Assembly (NCBI RefSeq): GCF_003116135.1
Contig: NZ_PDOA01000001.1
Coordinates: 558,001 to 622,000 of the forward strand
Direction of reading: 5' to 3'
Origin: Teichococcus aestuarii
GTDB taxonomy: Bacteria; Pseudomonadota; Alphaproteobacteria; Acetobacterales; Acetobacteraceae
Length of the DNA: 64,000 bases
In this document: in pieces, positions 43,958 through 52,986 of the stretch
Position numbering within the stretch: position 1 is the first letter of the stretch
How the letters are laid out: each line of letters opens with the position of its first letter
Program-made: the position numbers and the translations under genes
Notes under the pieces: generated by a model
What the model saw: only the letters and a program-made list of their open reading frames with translations
What the model was told of the DNA's origin: nothing
Databases searched by the model: none

Positions 43958-45385
43958 TCAGCGCAGGCGCGCGGCCAGCCCCGACCAGAGGCGGGCGAGG
44001 CCGCCCGCCGGCTGCGGGGTGGAGACCATCGCGGCGGCACGCCGGGCGGCCTCCGCGCGGGTGGCGTGGGGCAGCATGGCCTCGGCCAGGGCGGAGAGGG
44101 GCAGCTTCCGCCCCATCATCAGCCCCAGCACCGCCGCCACCTCGCCCGCGCCGGCGCCGACGATGCCGGCGCCGAGCAGGCGGCCCGACCCGTCCAGCAC
44201 CAGCTTCACCTGGCCCTCGGTGTCGCCCTCGGCGATGGCGCGGGGATTCTGGGCGAAGGGCTGGCGGGCCACCTGCACGGCATGGCCGGCGGCGCGCGCC
44301 TCCGTCTCGGTCATGCCCAGCTGCGCCAGCTCTGGCGCGGTGCGGACGAGGCGGGGGAGGGCGGCGTAGTCCAGCCGCGCCGGCAGGCGGTGCAGCATGC
44401 CGCGGGCGACCACGCGCGCGTGCTGGGCGGCGGCGTGGGTGAGGCCGCACGGCCCCAGCCCCTCGGGGTCGGCCACCGCGCCGGCGGCCCAGATCCGGCG
44501 GTTGTCCGGGCTGCGCAGGTCCCGCCCAACCGCCACGCCGCGCGGCGTGGCCCGCAGGCCGCCCGCGGCGAGGTCGAGCGCCGCCAGGCGCGGCGCATGG
44601 CCCATGGCGAAGAAGATGTGCGAGCCGCGCACCAGCGCGCCATTGTCCAGCCGCAGCGCCACGCCGTCCGGGGTGCGCTCGGCGTCCACGACATGGCTGT
44701 TCTCCAGCACCTCCACCCCGTCGCGCCGCAGCGCCTCCCGCACCGCCAGGCGCAGCTCGGGGTCCTCTTCGGCGAGGATGTTGGGGCGCAGCTCGATCAG
44801 GGTGACGCGGCAGCCGAGGCAGGCATGGGCCTGCGCTATCTCCACCCCCACCGTGCCGCCGCCCAGCACCAGCAGGTGGCGCGGCGCCTCCTCCAGCGCG
44901 AGCAGCGTCTCGCTGGTCAGCCAGGGCAGGTTCACCAGCCCCGGCAGGTCCGGCACCACCGGCGCCGTGCCGGTGGCGATGACGGCGCGGCGGAACCCGT
45001 AGGTGCGTCCGGCCGCCTCGATCCGGTCGGGCGCGATGAAATGCGCGCTGGCCCGCACCACCGTGACGCCCTGGCTCTCCAGCCGCTCGCCCGATTCCTG
45101 CGGCGCCGCCTGCGCGATGGCCTGCCGCACATGCCGCCGCACGCCCTGCCAGTCCACCCGGACGCCCTCCGCATGGATGCCCAGGGCGCCGCCGCTGCGC
45201 GCCTCGGCGGCGCGGCGGGCGGCGGCCAGCAGCGCCTGGGCGGGCACGCCGCCGGTGTTCAGGCACGCCCCGCCCATGCGATCGCGCTCGAACAGCACCA
45301 CGTTGCGGCCGAGCGAGGCGGCGATGGCGGCCACCGAGAGGCCGGCGGCGCCGGCGCCGATGATCGCCACGTCATGGTCGGGCAT
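43958..45385 (-). CDS. FAD-dependent oxidoreductase, disulfide-reductase relative lacking a catalytic cysteine
   Basis: A 475-residue flavoprotein built like dihydrolipoyl dehydrogenase or mercuric reductase. It has the FAD motif IIGAGAAGLS (residues 8-17), the NAD motif LVLGGGTVGVEIAQ, RIWAAGAVAD and a C-terminal dimerisation domain with PHATRAE near residue 438, matching the H...E base pair. The redox loop reads GGACLNTGGVPAQ: Cys41 is present but the second cysteine of C-x4-C is replaced by Gly46. A dithiol/disulfide mechanism is therefore impossible in the usual form. It follows the rpmH gap and may be cotranscribed with bdhA. The substrate is unknown. Confidence 0.9.
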   Translation of the reverse strand: MPDHDVAIIGAGAAGLSVAAIAASLGRNVVLFERDRMGGACLNTGGVPAQALLAAARRAAEARSGGALGIHAEGVRVDWQGVRRHVRQAIAQAAPQESGERLESQGVTVVRASAHFIAPDRIEAAGRTYGFRRAVIATGTAPVVPDLPGLVNLPWLTSETLLALEEAPRHLLVLGGGTVGVEIAQAHACLGCRVTLIELRPNILAEEDPELRLAVREALRRDGVEVLENSHVVDAERTPDGVALRLDNGALVRGSHIFFAMGHAPRLAALDLAAGGLRATPRGVAVGRDLRSPDNRRIWAAGAVADPEGLGPCGLTHAAAQHARVVARGMLHRLPARLDYAALPRLVRTAPELAQLGMTETEARAAGHAVQVARQPFAQNPRAIAEGDTEGQVKLVLDGSGRLLGAGIVGAGAGEVAAVLGLMMGRKLPLSALAEAMLPHATRAEAARRAAAMVSTPQPAGGLARLWSGLAARLR

Positions 45386-45768
45386 GTCGGTCTCTGCTCC
45401 TCGTCTGGAAATGGGCACCCGCGCCCGGGGCGGCGCGAATCCGGGCGCCGCGCCAGGATGCGCGGCCCGCGGCGTACCGCAAGCGCCCCCGCCCTGGCGA
45501 GGGCGGCCCGGAGCGGCGCCCGGGGCGCAGCGCCAGGCCTGCGGCGGAGGGCGGGGAGGCGGGTTGCGGGAGCATGTCGCGGCACAGATGGGGCCAGCGC
45601 CGCCCCGCCGGAAGGGCCGTGCGGAGCCGAGAGCGGTTGACGGGACGCGATGCGCCTCCCTATACGTCGCCACCTTCGCCGGCCGCCCCTGCGGGACGTC
45701 CGGCCTGTGCCGCAGCGGTCCTGGGAAGGGCGGCGCGGATCTGACCCTGACCAGTGGAGTAGCGCGTC
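45386..45768 (+). other. 383-bp gap holding the rpmH promoter region
   Basis: Very GC-rich sequence between the divergent flavoprotein and rpmH genes. The rpmH promoter at 45637-45666 is the only clear element. I see no gene; the open frames here are composition artefacts. Confidence 0.5.
45637..45666 (+). promoter_or_regulatory. rpmH promoter
   Basis: TTGACG (45637-45642) and TATACG (45661-45666) with an 18-bp spacer. This is the best sigma-70-like promoter here and would transcribe rpmH-rnpA and downstream genes with a leader of about 100 nt. Confidence 0.7.
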
Positions 45769-45903
45769 GTGAAGCGTACCTATCAGCCCTCGAAGCTCGT
45801 CCGGAAGCGCCGGCATGGTTTCCGCGCCCGCATGGAGACGGTGGGCGGCCGCAACGTGCTGGCCAACCGCCGCGCCAAGGGCCGCAAGAAGCTCTCCGCC
45901 TGA
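45769..45903 (+). CDS. rpmH: Ribosomal protein L34
   Basis: A 44-residue basic protein of the large ribosomal subunit. It starts at GTG and reads [20 protein letters not shown], ending [11 protein letters not shown], with every conserved L34 position present. TGGAGTAG precedes the GTG. It leads the classic rpmH-rnpA-yidD-yidC-engB cluster and is 29 bp from rnpA. Confidence 0.98.
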   Translation: MKRTYQPSKLVRKRRHGFRARMETVGGRNVLANRRAKGRKKLSA

Positions 45904-45932
45904 GCGGCGGCGCACCCCGCGCAGCCTAGCCC

Positions 45933-46274
45933 ATGGCCTCGCCGCCCCGACTCAAGCGGCGGCGCGAATTCCTTCGCGTCGCCGGCAAGGGCAGCCGCGC
46001 CGCAAGGCCGAGCCTGGTGTTGCAGGCCCTGCCGGGAACGGCGGGGCCGCTTCGCGTTGGCTTCACCGCCACCAAGAAGCTGGGCAACGCCGTGGTGCGC
46101 AACCGCGCCAAGCGCCGCCTGCGCGAGGCCGCCCGGCTGACCCTGGGCCGCGACGCGCCGGAAGGGTGGGACCTCGTGCTGATCGGGCGCGACGGCACCG
46201 CCGGGCGGCGCTTCGCGCTGCTGCTGGCCGACCTGCGTGGCGCGCTGCGCCAGGCCGGCGTCCTGAAGCCATGA
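45933..46274 (+). CDS. rnpA: Ribonuclease P protein component
   Basis: The protein subunit that helps the RNase P RNA cut tRNA 5' leaders (113 residues). It begins [20 protein letters not shown] and has [23 protein letters not shown], the RNR helix motif. Its stop overlaps the yidD start by 4 bp, so the genes are coupled. Confidence 0.96.
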   Translation: MASPPRLKRRREFLRVAGKGSRAARPSLVLQALPGTAGPLRVGFTATKKLGNAVVRNRAKRRLREAARLTLGRDAPEGWDLVLIGRDGTAGRRFALLLADLRGALRQAGVLKP

Positions 46275-46606
46275 ACCGGTTGGCCGGCCACCGCCGCGCC
46301 AGCCCGGCCGCCTGGGTGCTGAAGGGCGCGGTGCGCACCTACCAGCTTACCCTGCGCGGGGTGATCGGCAGCCATTGCCGGTTCTACCCGCATTGCAGCG
46401 CCTATGCGATCGAGGCGCTGGACATCCACGGCGCGGCGCGCGGCAGCTGGCTTGCCGCGCGGCGTATCCTGCGCTGCCACCCCTGGCATCCCGGCGGCTA
46501 CGACCCGGTGCCAGCGGTGACGGCGCCGGACGCGACCGAGCCGGCGCCCGACACGGCGCCGCCCCCATGCCCGCCGCCCCGCGCGGTGGCCCACACCAAG
46601 GCCTGA
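46271..46606 (+). CDS. yidD: Membrane protein insertion efficiency factor YidD
   Basis: A small protein thought to support YidC-dependent membrane insertion (111 residues). It has the hallmark [20 protein letters not shown] then [14 protein letters not shown] and [18 protein letters not shown]. The Pro/Ala-rich C-terminal extension of about 30 residues is longer than in most relatives. It lies between rnpA and yidC, as usual. Confidence 0.95.
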   Translation: MNRLAGHRRASPAAWVLKGAVRTYQLTLRGVIGSHCRFYPHCSAYAIEALDIHGAARGSWLAARRILRCHPWHPGGYDPVPAVTAPDATEPAPDTAPPPCPPPRAVAHTKA

Positions 46607-46619
46607 CGGCACGGATCCG

Positions 46620-48377
46620 ATGGACCAGAAGCGACTCTTCGCGGCGATTGCGATTTCGATCGGCATCCTGCTCGCCTTCGACCTCTGGAAGCGCGAAACC
46701 ACCCCGCCGCCCGCCGATGCGCCGGCCGCGGTCTCGCAGCAGGCACCCGTGCCCGCCGCGCCGGTTGCGCCCAGCAGCCCCGGCAGCACGGATGCCCAAG
46801 CGGCCGCGCAGGCCAACCGCCCGGCGCCCGAGCGGCTGCGCATCGACAGCCCGCGCCTCTCCGGCAGCCTGCTGCTGCGCGGCGCGCGGCTCGACGACCT
46901 GGTGCTGAAGGACTACCGCGAGACGGTGGCCCCCGGCTCGCCGCTGGTGCGCATGTTTGCGCCGCGCGAGGAGCTGCAGCCCTATTTCGCCCAGTGGGGC
47001 TGGTCGGCCGCCGATGGCCGCACCCGCGTGCCGGATGGCGATACGGACTGGACGGCGAGCGGCGGCCCGCTGGCGCCCGACAGCCCGGTGACGCTCTCCT
47101 GGGAGAACGGCCAGGGCCAGACCTTCCAGATCGTGCTGAGCCTGGACCGGAACTTCATGTTCCAGGCCGAGCAGCGCGTGGTGAACAACGCCGCCGAGCC
47201 GGTGCAGGTGCTGCCCTGGGCGCGCGTGCGCCGCGAGACGACGCCCCGCACGGAAGGCTTCTACATCCTGCATGAGGGCTTCGTCGGCGTGCTGAACGGC
47301 CGCCTGAACGAGCAGACCTACAGCTCCGCCAAGGAAGATGCCAACCGCGGCATCGCGCTCGAGCAGGAGACCACCGGCGGCTGGGCCGGCTTCACCGACA
47401 AGTACTGGCTCTCCGCCATCGCGCCGGTGGACACGGCGCAGCCGATGCGCGCCGCCTGGCGCCATGTGGCGGAAGGCGGGCAGGACCGCTGGCAGGTGGA
47501 TTTCGCGCCGCCGTCGCCGCTCACGGTCGCGCCCGGTGCCACCGGCAGCCTGGCCACCCGGGTGTTCGCCGGCGCCAAGGAAGTGCATCTGCTGGATGCC
47601 TACCAGGACAATCTGGGCATCACGAACTTCGACAAGGCGATCGACTTCGGCTGGTTCTATTTCATGACCAAGCCGTTCTTCTACGCCCTTGATTTCCTGT
47701 TCAAGATGTTCGGCAATTTCGGTGTCGCCATCCTGGTGTTCACCGTGGCGCTGAAGCTGCTCTTCTTCCCGCTGGCCAACAAGGCCTACAAGTCCATGGC
47801 GCGGATGAAGGTGCTGACGCCGAAGATGACGGAGATCCGGGAGCGCTACAAGGACGACCCGGCCAAGGCGCAGCAGGAGATGATGGCGCTGTACCGGACG
47901 GAGAAGGTGAACCCCGCCTCCGGCTGCCTGCCCATCCTGATCCAGATCCCGGTCTTCTTCGCGCTCTACAAGGTGCTGTTCGTCACCATCGAGATGCGGC
48001 ACGCGCCCTTCTTCGGCTGGATCCGCGACCTCTCGGCGCCGGACCCGACGAACCTGTTCAACCTGTTCGGGCTGATCCCGTGGGACCCGCCGGCGATGCT
48101 GCACATGCCGGTCTGGGCCATCATCATGGGCATCACCATGTTCGTGCAGCAGAAGCTGAACCCGACGCCGCCGGACCCGATCCAGGCCAAGATCTTCACC
48201 TGGATGCCGGTGATCTTCACCTTCATGCTGGCCAGCTTCCCGGCCGGGCTGGTCATCTACTGGTCCTGGAACAACCTGCTCTCGGTGGCGCAGCAATGGT
48301 ACATCATGCGGCATGAGCGGGCGGCGCGGCGCCAGGAGAAGGCGCTCGCGAAGTCCGGCGCGAAGGCCAAGGGGTGA
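46620..48377 (+). CDS. yidC: Membrane protein insertase YidC
   Basis: Inserts and folds inner-membrane proteins, alone or with SecYEG (585 residues). The N-terminal anchor is LFAAIAISIGILLAFDLW, then a Pro/Ala-rich linker and the large periplasmic beta domain (about residues 75-330). The five conserved helices follow, with FGVAILVFTVALKLLFFPLANK and the substrate groove arginine-containing region, GCLPILIQIPVFFALYKVLF, and FPAGLVIYWSWNNLLSVAQQ. The C-terminal tail is basic. It overlaps the engB GTG by 4 bp. Confidence 0.97.
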   Translation: MDQKRLFAAIAISIGILLAFDLWKRETTPPPADAPAAVSQQAPVPAAPVAPSSPGSTDAQAAAQANRPAPERLRIDSPRLSGSLLLRGARLDDLVLKDYRETVAPGSPLVRMFAPREELQPYFAQWGWSAADGRTRVPDGDTDWTASGGPLAPDSPVTLSWENGQGQTFQIVLSLDRNFMFQAEQRVVNNAAEPVQVLPWARVRRETTPRTEGFYILHEGFVGVLNGRLNEQTYSSAKEDANRGIALEQETTGGWAGFTDKYWLSAIAPVDTAQPMRAAWRHVAEGGQDRWQVDFAPPSPLTVAPGATGSLATRVFAGAKEVHLLDAYQDNLGITNFDKAIDFGWFYFMTKPFFYALDFLFKMFGNFGVAILVFTVALKLLFFPLANKAYKSMARMKVLTPKMTEIRERYKDDPAKAQQEMMALYRTEKVNPASGCLPILIQIPVFFALYKVLFVTIEMRHAPFFGWIRDLSAPDPTNLFNLFGLIPWDPPAMLHMPVWAIIMGITMFVQQKLNPTPPDPIQAKIFTWMPVIFTFMLASFPAGLVIYWSWNNLLSVAQQWYIMRHERAARRQEKALAKSGAKAKG

Positions 48378-49039
48378 GCCCGGGCCTTCTGGAGGCGCGC
48401 GACGACGAGGAGCGCGCCGCCCTCATCGAGGCGGGGCGGCTGCTGTTCTGCCGCCCCTGCGAGTTCTACTTCGCCAGCCAGAAGCTCGAGCAGCTGCCCG
48501 AGGCCCGGCTGCCGGAGGTGGCCTTCTGCGGCCGCTCCAACGTGGGCAAGTCGTCGCTGGTGAACGCGCTGACCGGGCAGAACAGCCTGGCGCGCGTCTC
48601 CGGCACGCCGGGGCGCACCAAGCAGCTCAACTTCTTCGACCTGGGCGGCCGCCTCGCGCTCGTGGACATGCCGGGCTATGGCTACGCCCAGGCCTCCCGC
48701 AGCGTGAAGGAGGACTGGCAGGGGCTGATGTTCGAATACCTGCGCGGCCGGCCCAACCTGCGCCGCGTGGTGCTGCTGCTCGATGCCCGCATCGAGACCA
48801 AGGCCTCCGACCGCGCGGCGATGGAGCTGCTGACCGACGCCGCCGTCACCTTCCAGATCGTGCTGACCAAGGCGGACAGCGCCAAGCCCTACTGGCTGCG
48901 CCAGCGGCAGGAGGAGGCGGCGGCGCTGGTGAAGGAGCACACCGCCGCGCATCCGCTCGTCATCACCACCAGCAGCGAGACGGGCGAGGGCATCCCCGAG
49001 CTGCGCGCCGAGCTGACGGCGCTGGCCGCGCCGGCCTGA
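48374..49039 (+). CDS. engB: Ribosome biogenesis/cell division GTPase EngB (YihA/YsxC)
   Basis: An essential GTPase needed for 50S assembly (221 residues). It begins at GTG overlapping the yidC stop. G1 is GRSNVGKSSLVNAL, G3 is DMPGYGYAQAS, G4 is TKAD and the G5-like TSSETGEG follows. The GTPGRTKQLNFF switch I segment is diagnostic of EngB. It closes the rpmH cluster; argB follows after 99 bp with its own probable promoter. Confidence 0.96.
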   Translation: MSPGLLEARDDEERAALIEAGRLLFCRPCEFYFASQKLEQLPEARLPEVAFCGRSNVGKSSLVNALTGQNSLARVSGTPGRTKQLNFFDLGGRLALVDMPGYGYAQASRSVKEDWQGLMFEYLRGRPNLRRVVLLLDARIETKASDRAAMELLTDAAVTFQIVLTKADSAKPYWLRQRQEEAAALVKEHTAAHPLVITTSSETGEGIPELRAELTALAAPA

Positions 49040-49077
49040 GCCGGGCCGCCCGGGGGCGGGGCGCCGGAGGGTGCCCC

Positions 49078-49106
49078 TTGACCCTCCGCCCACGCTTCCG
49101 TAAGGC
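49078..49106 (+). promoter_or_regulatory. Possible argB promoter
   Basis: TTGACC (49078-49083), a 17-bp spacer and TAAGGC (49101-49106). The -10 match is poor. It overlaps the right arm of GGAGGGT...ACCCTCC, a hairpin that may end engB transcription. Confidence 0.35.
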
Positions 49107-49138
49107 GGGCCACCCACGGGACCGGACGAGCCAAGGCC

Positions 49139-50023
49139 ATGACCGAAGAAGCGCGCAGCCAGATGGAACTCCTCGCGGAGGCGCTGCCGCTGCTGAAGCG
49201 ATACGACGACCAGACCATTGTGGTGAAGTATGGCGGCCACGCCATGGGCGAGACCGCGGCGGCCGACCGCTTCGGCCGCGACATCGCGCTGCTGGAGCAG
49301 GTGGGCGTGAACCCCGTGGTGGTGCATGGCGGCGGCCCGCAGATCAACGCCATGCTGAAGCGCCTCAACGTGCAGTCCGAGTTCGTCAACGGCCTGCGCG
49401 TGACCGATGGCAATGTCGTGGACGTGGTCGAGATGGTGCTCTCCGGCACCGTCAACAAGCAGGTGGCGGATTGCATCACCCGCGCCGGGGCCATGGCGGT
49501 GGGCATCTCCGGCAAGGATGGCGGGCTGATCCGCGCGAAGAAGCTCACCCGCACCTATATCGACCCCGAGAGCAACATCGAGAAGGTGCTGGATCTCGGC
49601 TTCGTCGGCGAGCCGGAGCATGTGGACCCGCATGTGCTGGAGCTGCTGATCGGCGCGCAGATCGTGCCGGTGGTGGCACCGGTCGGGGTGGGGCCGGATG
49701 GCCAGACCTACAACATCAACGCCGACACGGCGGCCGGCGCCATCGCCGGCGCGCTGAACGCCTCCCGCCTGCTGATGCTGACGGATGTGGCCGGCGTGCT
49801 GGACGAGACCAAGACGCTGATCCCCGAGATGAGCGTGGCCGAGGCGCGCGCCGGCATCGCCGCCGGCTGGATCTCGGGCGGCATGATCCCGAAGATCGAG
49901 ACCTGCATCTACGCCATCGAGAAGGGGGTGAAGGGCGCGGTGATCGTCGATGGCCGGGTGCCGCATGCCGTGCTGATCGAACTGTTCACCGAGGGCGGCG
50001 CCGGCACCCTGATCCGCCCCTGA
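49139..50023 (+). CDS. argB: Acetylglutamate kinase
   Basis: The second step of arginine synthesis: phosphorylates N-acetylglutamate (294 residues). It has the amino-acid-kinase motifs [10 protein letters not shown] (phosphate-binding Lys), [13 protein letters not shown], the [13 protein letters not shown] substrate region, [15 protein letters not shown] and [12 protein letters not shown]. The helical N-terminal extension is short. A dispersed palindromic repeat begins 4 bp after its stop. It precedes dapD and dapE on the same strand. Confidence 0.97.
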   Translation: MTEEARSQMELLAEALPLLKRYDDQTIVVKYGGHAMGETAAADRFGRDIALLEQVGVNPVVVHGGGPQINAMLKRLNVQSEFVNGLRVTDGNVVDVVEMVLSGTVNKQVADCITRAGAMAVGISGKDGGLIRAKKLTRTYIDPESNIEKVLDLGFVGEPEHVDPHVLELLIGAQIVPVVAPVGVGPDGQTYNINADTAAGAIAGALNASRLLMLTDVAGVLDETKTLIPEMSVAEARAGIAAGWISGGMIPKIETCIYAIEKGVKGAVIVDGRVPHAVLIELFTEGGAGTLIRP

Positions 50024-50027
50024 GCGG

Positions 50028-50070
50028 ACAGGAAAAAGGCGGGGGCGCGGGGGAATTCCTTCTCCCGCCC
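50028..50070. repeat. Dispersed palindromic repeat, copy 2
   Basis: Same 43-bp element as at 8093-8135 (36 of 43 positions identical). The hairpin is GCGGGGGAA-TTCC-TTCTCCCGC at 50047-50068 with one G-T pair. It begins 4 bp after the argB stop and lies between tandem genes, unlike copy 1, which lies between convergent genes. Confidence 0.7.
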
Positions 50071-50084
50071 GTTTCCTGGCGCCG

Positions 50085-50113
50085 TTGACAGGATGCAGCC
50101 CCCCTAGGATACC
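50085..50113 (+). promoter_or_regulatory. Probable dapD promoter
   Basis: A perfect TTGACA (50085-50090) with GATACC at 17-bp spacing (50108-50113), or TAGGAT at 14. The rare CTAG is at 50104-50107. The transcript would start about 40 bp before the dapD ATG. Confidence 0.5.
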
Positions 50114-50159
50114 CGCCGGACGTCTTGTTCACGCGCCGACCGACCGGGGTAGACCGACC

Positions 50160-50987
50160 ATGGACCTTTCCGCCACCATCGCCGCGCTGTGGGAGCGCCG
50201 CGCCGAGCTTTCCCCCGCCACGAAGGGCGCGGATCGCGACGCGGTCGAATCCGCGCTGGCGCTGCTCGATTCCGGCCAGGCGCGCGTGGCCGAGCCGGAC
50301 GGGCAGGGCGGCTGGCGCGTCAACCAGTGGCTGAAGCAGGCGGTGCTGCTCTCCTTCCGGCTGGAGGACAGCGCGCCGATGGGCGTCGGCATGACGGCCT
50401 ATGACAAGGTGCCGCTGAAGTTCCAGGGCTGGGGCGACAACCAGTTCCGCGCCGCCGGCTTCCGCGCCGTGCCCGGCGCCGTGGTGCGACGCTCGGCCTA
50501 TATCGCCCGCGGCGTGGTGCTGATGCCCTCCTTCGTGAACCTCGGCGCCTATGTCGACGAGAACACGATGGTGGACACCTGGGCCACCATCGGCTCCTGC
50601 GCCCAGATCGGCAGGAACTGCCACATCTCCGGCGGCGCCGGCATCGGCGGCGTGCTGGAGCCGCTGCAGGCCAACCCGGTGGTGATCGGCGACAACTGCT
50701 TCGTCGGCGCCCGCTCCGAGGTGGCCGAGGGTGTCATCGTCGGCGAGGGCAGCGTGCTGTCCATGGGCGTGTTCCTCGGCGCCTCCACCAAGATCGTCGA
50801 CCGCGCCACGGGCGAGGTGTTCATGGGCCAGGTGCCGCCCTATTCGGTGGTGGTGCCGGGCAGCCTGCCGGGCCGCCCGCTGCCGGACGGCACGCCGGGC
50901 CCCAGCCTCTACTGCGCCGTCATCGTCAAGCGCGTGGACGCGCAGACGCGCAGCAAGACCTCGATCAACGAGTTGCTGCGCGACTGA
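50160..50987 (+). CDS. dapD: Tetrahydrodipicolinate N-succinyltransferase
   Basis: Transfers succinyl from CoA to tetrahydrodipicolinate in lysine and diaminopimelate synthesis (275 residues). It shows the left-handed beta-helix of hexapeptide repeats in the C-terminal half ([54 protein letters not shown]). The sequence [16 protein letters not shown], which precedes it, is diagnostic of DapD. The start is chosen at [10 protein letters not shown]; the frame extends upstream without conservation. It is 8 bp from dapE. Confidence 0.97.
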   Translation: MDLSATIAALWERRAELSPATKGADRDAVESALALLDSGQARVAEPDGQGGWRVNQWLKQAVLLSFRLEDSAPMGVGMTAYDKVPLKFQGWGDNQFRAAGFRAVPGAVVRRSAYIARGVVLMPSFVNLGAYVDENTMVDTWATIGSCAQIGRNCHISGGAGIGGVLEPLQANPVVIGDNCFVGARSEVAEGVIVGEGSVLSMGVFLGASTKIVDRATGEVFMGQVPPYSVVVPGSLPGRPLPDGTPGPSLYCAVIVKRVDAQTRSKTSINELLRD

Positions 50988-50995
50988 GGCCGGCC

Positions 50996-52147
50996 ATGGA
51001 CCCGCTTCCGCTCCTGCAGGACCTGATCCGCTGCCCCAGCGTCACGCCGGCGGAGGGCGGGGCGCTCGGGGTGCTGGAGGCGGCGCTCGTGCCGCTCGGC
51101 TTCACCTGCACCCGGCTGCGCTTTGGCCCGGCCGAGGGCGGGAAGGGCGAGGCGGTGGAGAACCTCTTCGCCCGGCGCGGCAGCGGCGCGCCGCATCTCT
51201 GCTTCGCCGGCCATACCGACGTGGTGCCGCCCGGCGACCCGGCGCTCTGGACCACCGACCCCTTCGGCGCCGAGCTGCGCGACGGTTTGGTGATGGGCCG
51301 CGGCGCCACCGACATGAAGGGCGGCATCGCCGCCTGGATCGCCGCCATCGCCAGCCTGCCGCGCGAGCTGCCCGGCAGCCTCTCCCTGCTGATCACCGGC
51401 GACGAGGAAGGCCCCGCCCATTACGGCACGGTGAAGGTGCTGGAATGGATGGCGGAGCACGGCCACACGCCGGACATGTGCCTCGTCGGCGAGCCCACCA
51501 GCCGCGCGGTGCTGGGCGACACCATCAAGATCGGCCGGCGCGGCAGCATGAACGCGGCGATCACGGTGCAGGGCACGCAGGGCCACAGCGCCTACCCGCA
51601 ACGCGCCGACAACCCGGTGCACCGGCTGGTGCGGGTGCTGCACCGGCTGACGGCGCAGCCGCTGGACGAGGGGAGCGAGTGGTTCGAGCCCTCCACCCTG
51701 CAGGTCACCAGCGTCGATGTCGGCAACCCGGCGACCAACGTCATCCCCGGCGCGGCGCGGGCGCGGCTGAACATCCGCTTCAACGACCGCCACAGCAGCG
51801 CCTCGCTGACCGAGGCGCTGCACGCCGCGCTGCGCGCCGAGGAGGCGCGCTACGCGCTCGAGGTCTCCTGCTCGGGCGAGAGCTTCCTCACCGCGCCCGG
51901 CCCCTTCGTCGCGGCCCTGGTGGCGGCCGTGCGGGAGGCGGCGGGGGTGGAGCCGAGGCTCGACACGGGGGGCGGCACCTCCGATGCCCGCTTCGTCGCC
52001 CGCTACTGCCCGGTGGCCGAGCTGGGCGCGGTCGGCGCCACCATGCACAAGGCCGATGAATCGACGCCGGTCGAGGAGCTGCGCCAGCTTTCCCGCCTCT
52101 ACGCTGCCGTGATCCGCGCGCTGCTCGGCGTGGAGCGGGCGGTCTGA
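50996..52147 (+). CDS. dapE: Succinyl-diaminopimelate desuccinylase
   Basis: A two-zinc M20 enzyme that removes succinate to give LL-diaminopimelate (383 residues). Metal ligands are in CFAGHTDVVPPGD, GRGATDMKGG and TGDEEGPAHYGT, and the final His is in GATMHKADES. RRGSMNAAITVQGTQGHSAYP and NVIPGAARARLNIRFND match DapE. It follows dapD in the same order as their pathway. The next gene starts over its stop codon at CTG. Confidence 0.96.
   Translation: MDPLPLLQDLIRCPSVTPAEGGALGVLEAALVPLGFTCTRLRFGPAEGGKGEAVENLFARRGSGAPHLCFAGHTDVVPPGDPALWTTDPFGAELRDGLVMGRGATDMKGGIAAWIAAIASLPRELPGSLSLLITGDEEGPAHYGTVKVLEWMAEHGHTPDMCLVGEPTSRAVLGDTIKIGRRGSMNAAITVQGTQGHSAYPQRADNPVHRLVRVLHRLTAQPLDEGSEWFEPSTLQVTSVDVGNPATNVIPGAARARLNIRFNDRHSSASLTEALHAALRAEEARYALEVSCSGESFLTAPGPFVAALVAAVREAAGVEPRLDTGGGTSDARFVARYCPVAELGAVGATMHKADESTPVEELRQLSRLYAAVIRALLGVERAV
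52132..52135 (+). promoter_or_regulatory. Shine-Dalgarno for a CTG start
   Basis: GGAG lies 8 nt before CTG at 52144, within the last codons of dapE. No ATG, GTG or TTG is available in that frame until the GTG at 52282. Confidence 0.45.
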
Positions 52148-52713
52148 CGCCGGCCGAGCGCCTGGGCGAGATCCTGTGCGGCCTGCGCGGCGCGCTGGAT
52201 CTGGCGCGCGGCAGGCCGGAGGCGCTGCGGTGGTTCCCCACCACGCCCGCGGGGGCGCTGCGTTCCTTCTGGGCGGCGGCGGTGTGCCTGCCGGTCTTCC
52301 TGCTGCTGCGCCTGCTGCTGGAGCCGTTGATGCTGCTCACCCCGCGGGGCGTGGCGGCGGAGGGAATCGGCTACGTCCTCGCCTGGGCCGGCTATGCGCT
52401 GCTGTCCAGGCCCCTGGTGCGGATGCTGGGGCGCGGCGCCGAATGGCCGCGCTTCCTGGCGGCGTGGAACTGGGCCACGGCCTTCCAGTACGCGCTGGTG
52501 CTGCTGCTCAGCCTGCTGGCGCTGCCATTGCCGGAGCCGGCGCAGGATCTGCTGAGCCTCTTCATCATCGGCTACACGCTGTGGCTGGAATGGTTCGTGG
52601 CCCGCCTGGCGCTGCATCTGCCGGGGCTGCCCGCGACGATCCTGGTCCTGCTCGATCTCGCCCTCAGCCTGTGCGTGACCACCCTGGTGGTGGGGCTTTC
52701 CTATCCGGGATAA
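52144..52713 (+). CDS. Conserved membrane protein of unknown function
   Basis: About 189 residues if initiated at CTG 52144, whose CTGA overlaps the dapE stop. The N-terminus (M)TPAERLGEILCGLRGALDLA then looks natural: an amphipathic helix before SFWAAAVCLPVFLLLRLLL, the first membrane helix. Further hydrophobic segments are GIGYVLAWAGYALL, FQYALVLLLSLLALPL, LFIIGYTLWLEWFVA and ILVLLDLALSLCVTTLVVGL, so about five in all. Starting at GTG 52282 would cut into the first helix. The position after dapE suggests cotranscription. I do not recognise a named family. Confidence 0.72.
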   Translation: MTPAERLGEILCGLRGALDLARGRPEALRWFPTTPAGALRSFWAAAVCLPVFLLLRLLLEPLMLLTPRGVAAEGIGYVLAWAGYALLSRPLVRMLGRGAEWPRFLAAWNWATAFQYALVLLLSLLALPLPEPAQDLLSLFIIGYTLWLEWFVARLALHLPGLPATILVLLDLALSLCVTTLVVGLSYPG

Positions 52714-52986
52714 CCTCCCCTGGTTGTATTCGGTCCGCGACAATGCTCGCGACTTCGCGCATCTGTGCTATAGTTTCCGGCAAGCGCCGGCCGCGCGGAA
52801 CCTGGAGCTCGACGCAGATTTTCCGCACGGATGGCACGATGGTCCTGCCCTGCCAGACAGGGCGGAACCGTCCCGAGGAGACAAGGCAGTGCTGGAAGGG
52901 CAGACGCCACGGTCGGGGACTGCGGAGTGGCCTCGCTTGCCGTGGCGTTGGCCTTCTTTCATCCGGTGCGTGGAGATAATGCCGGC

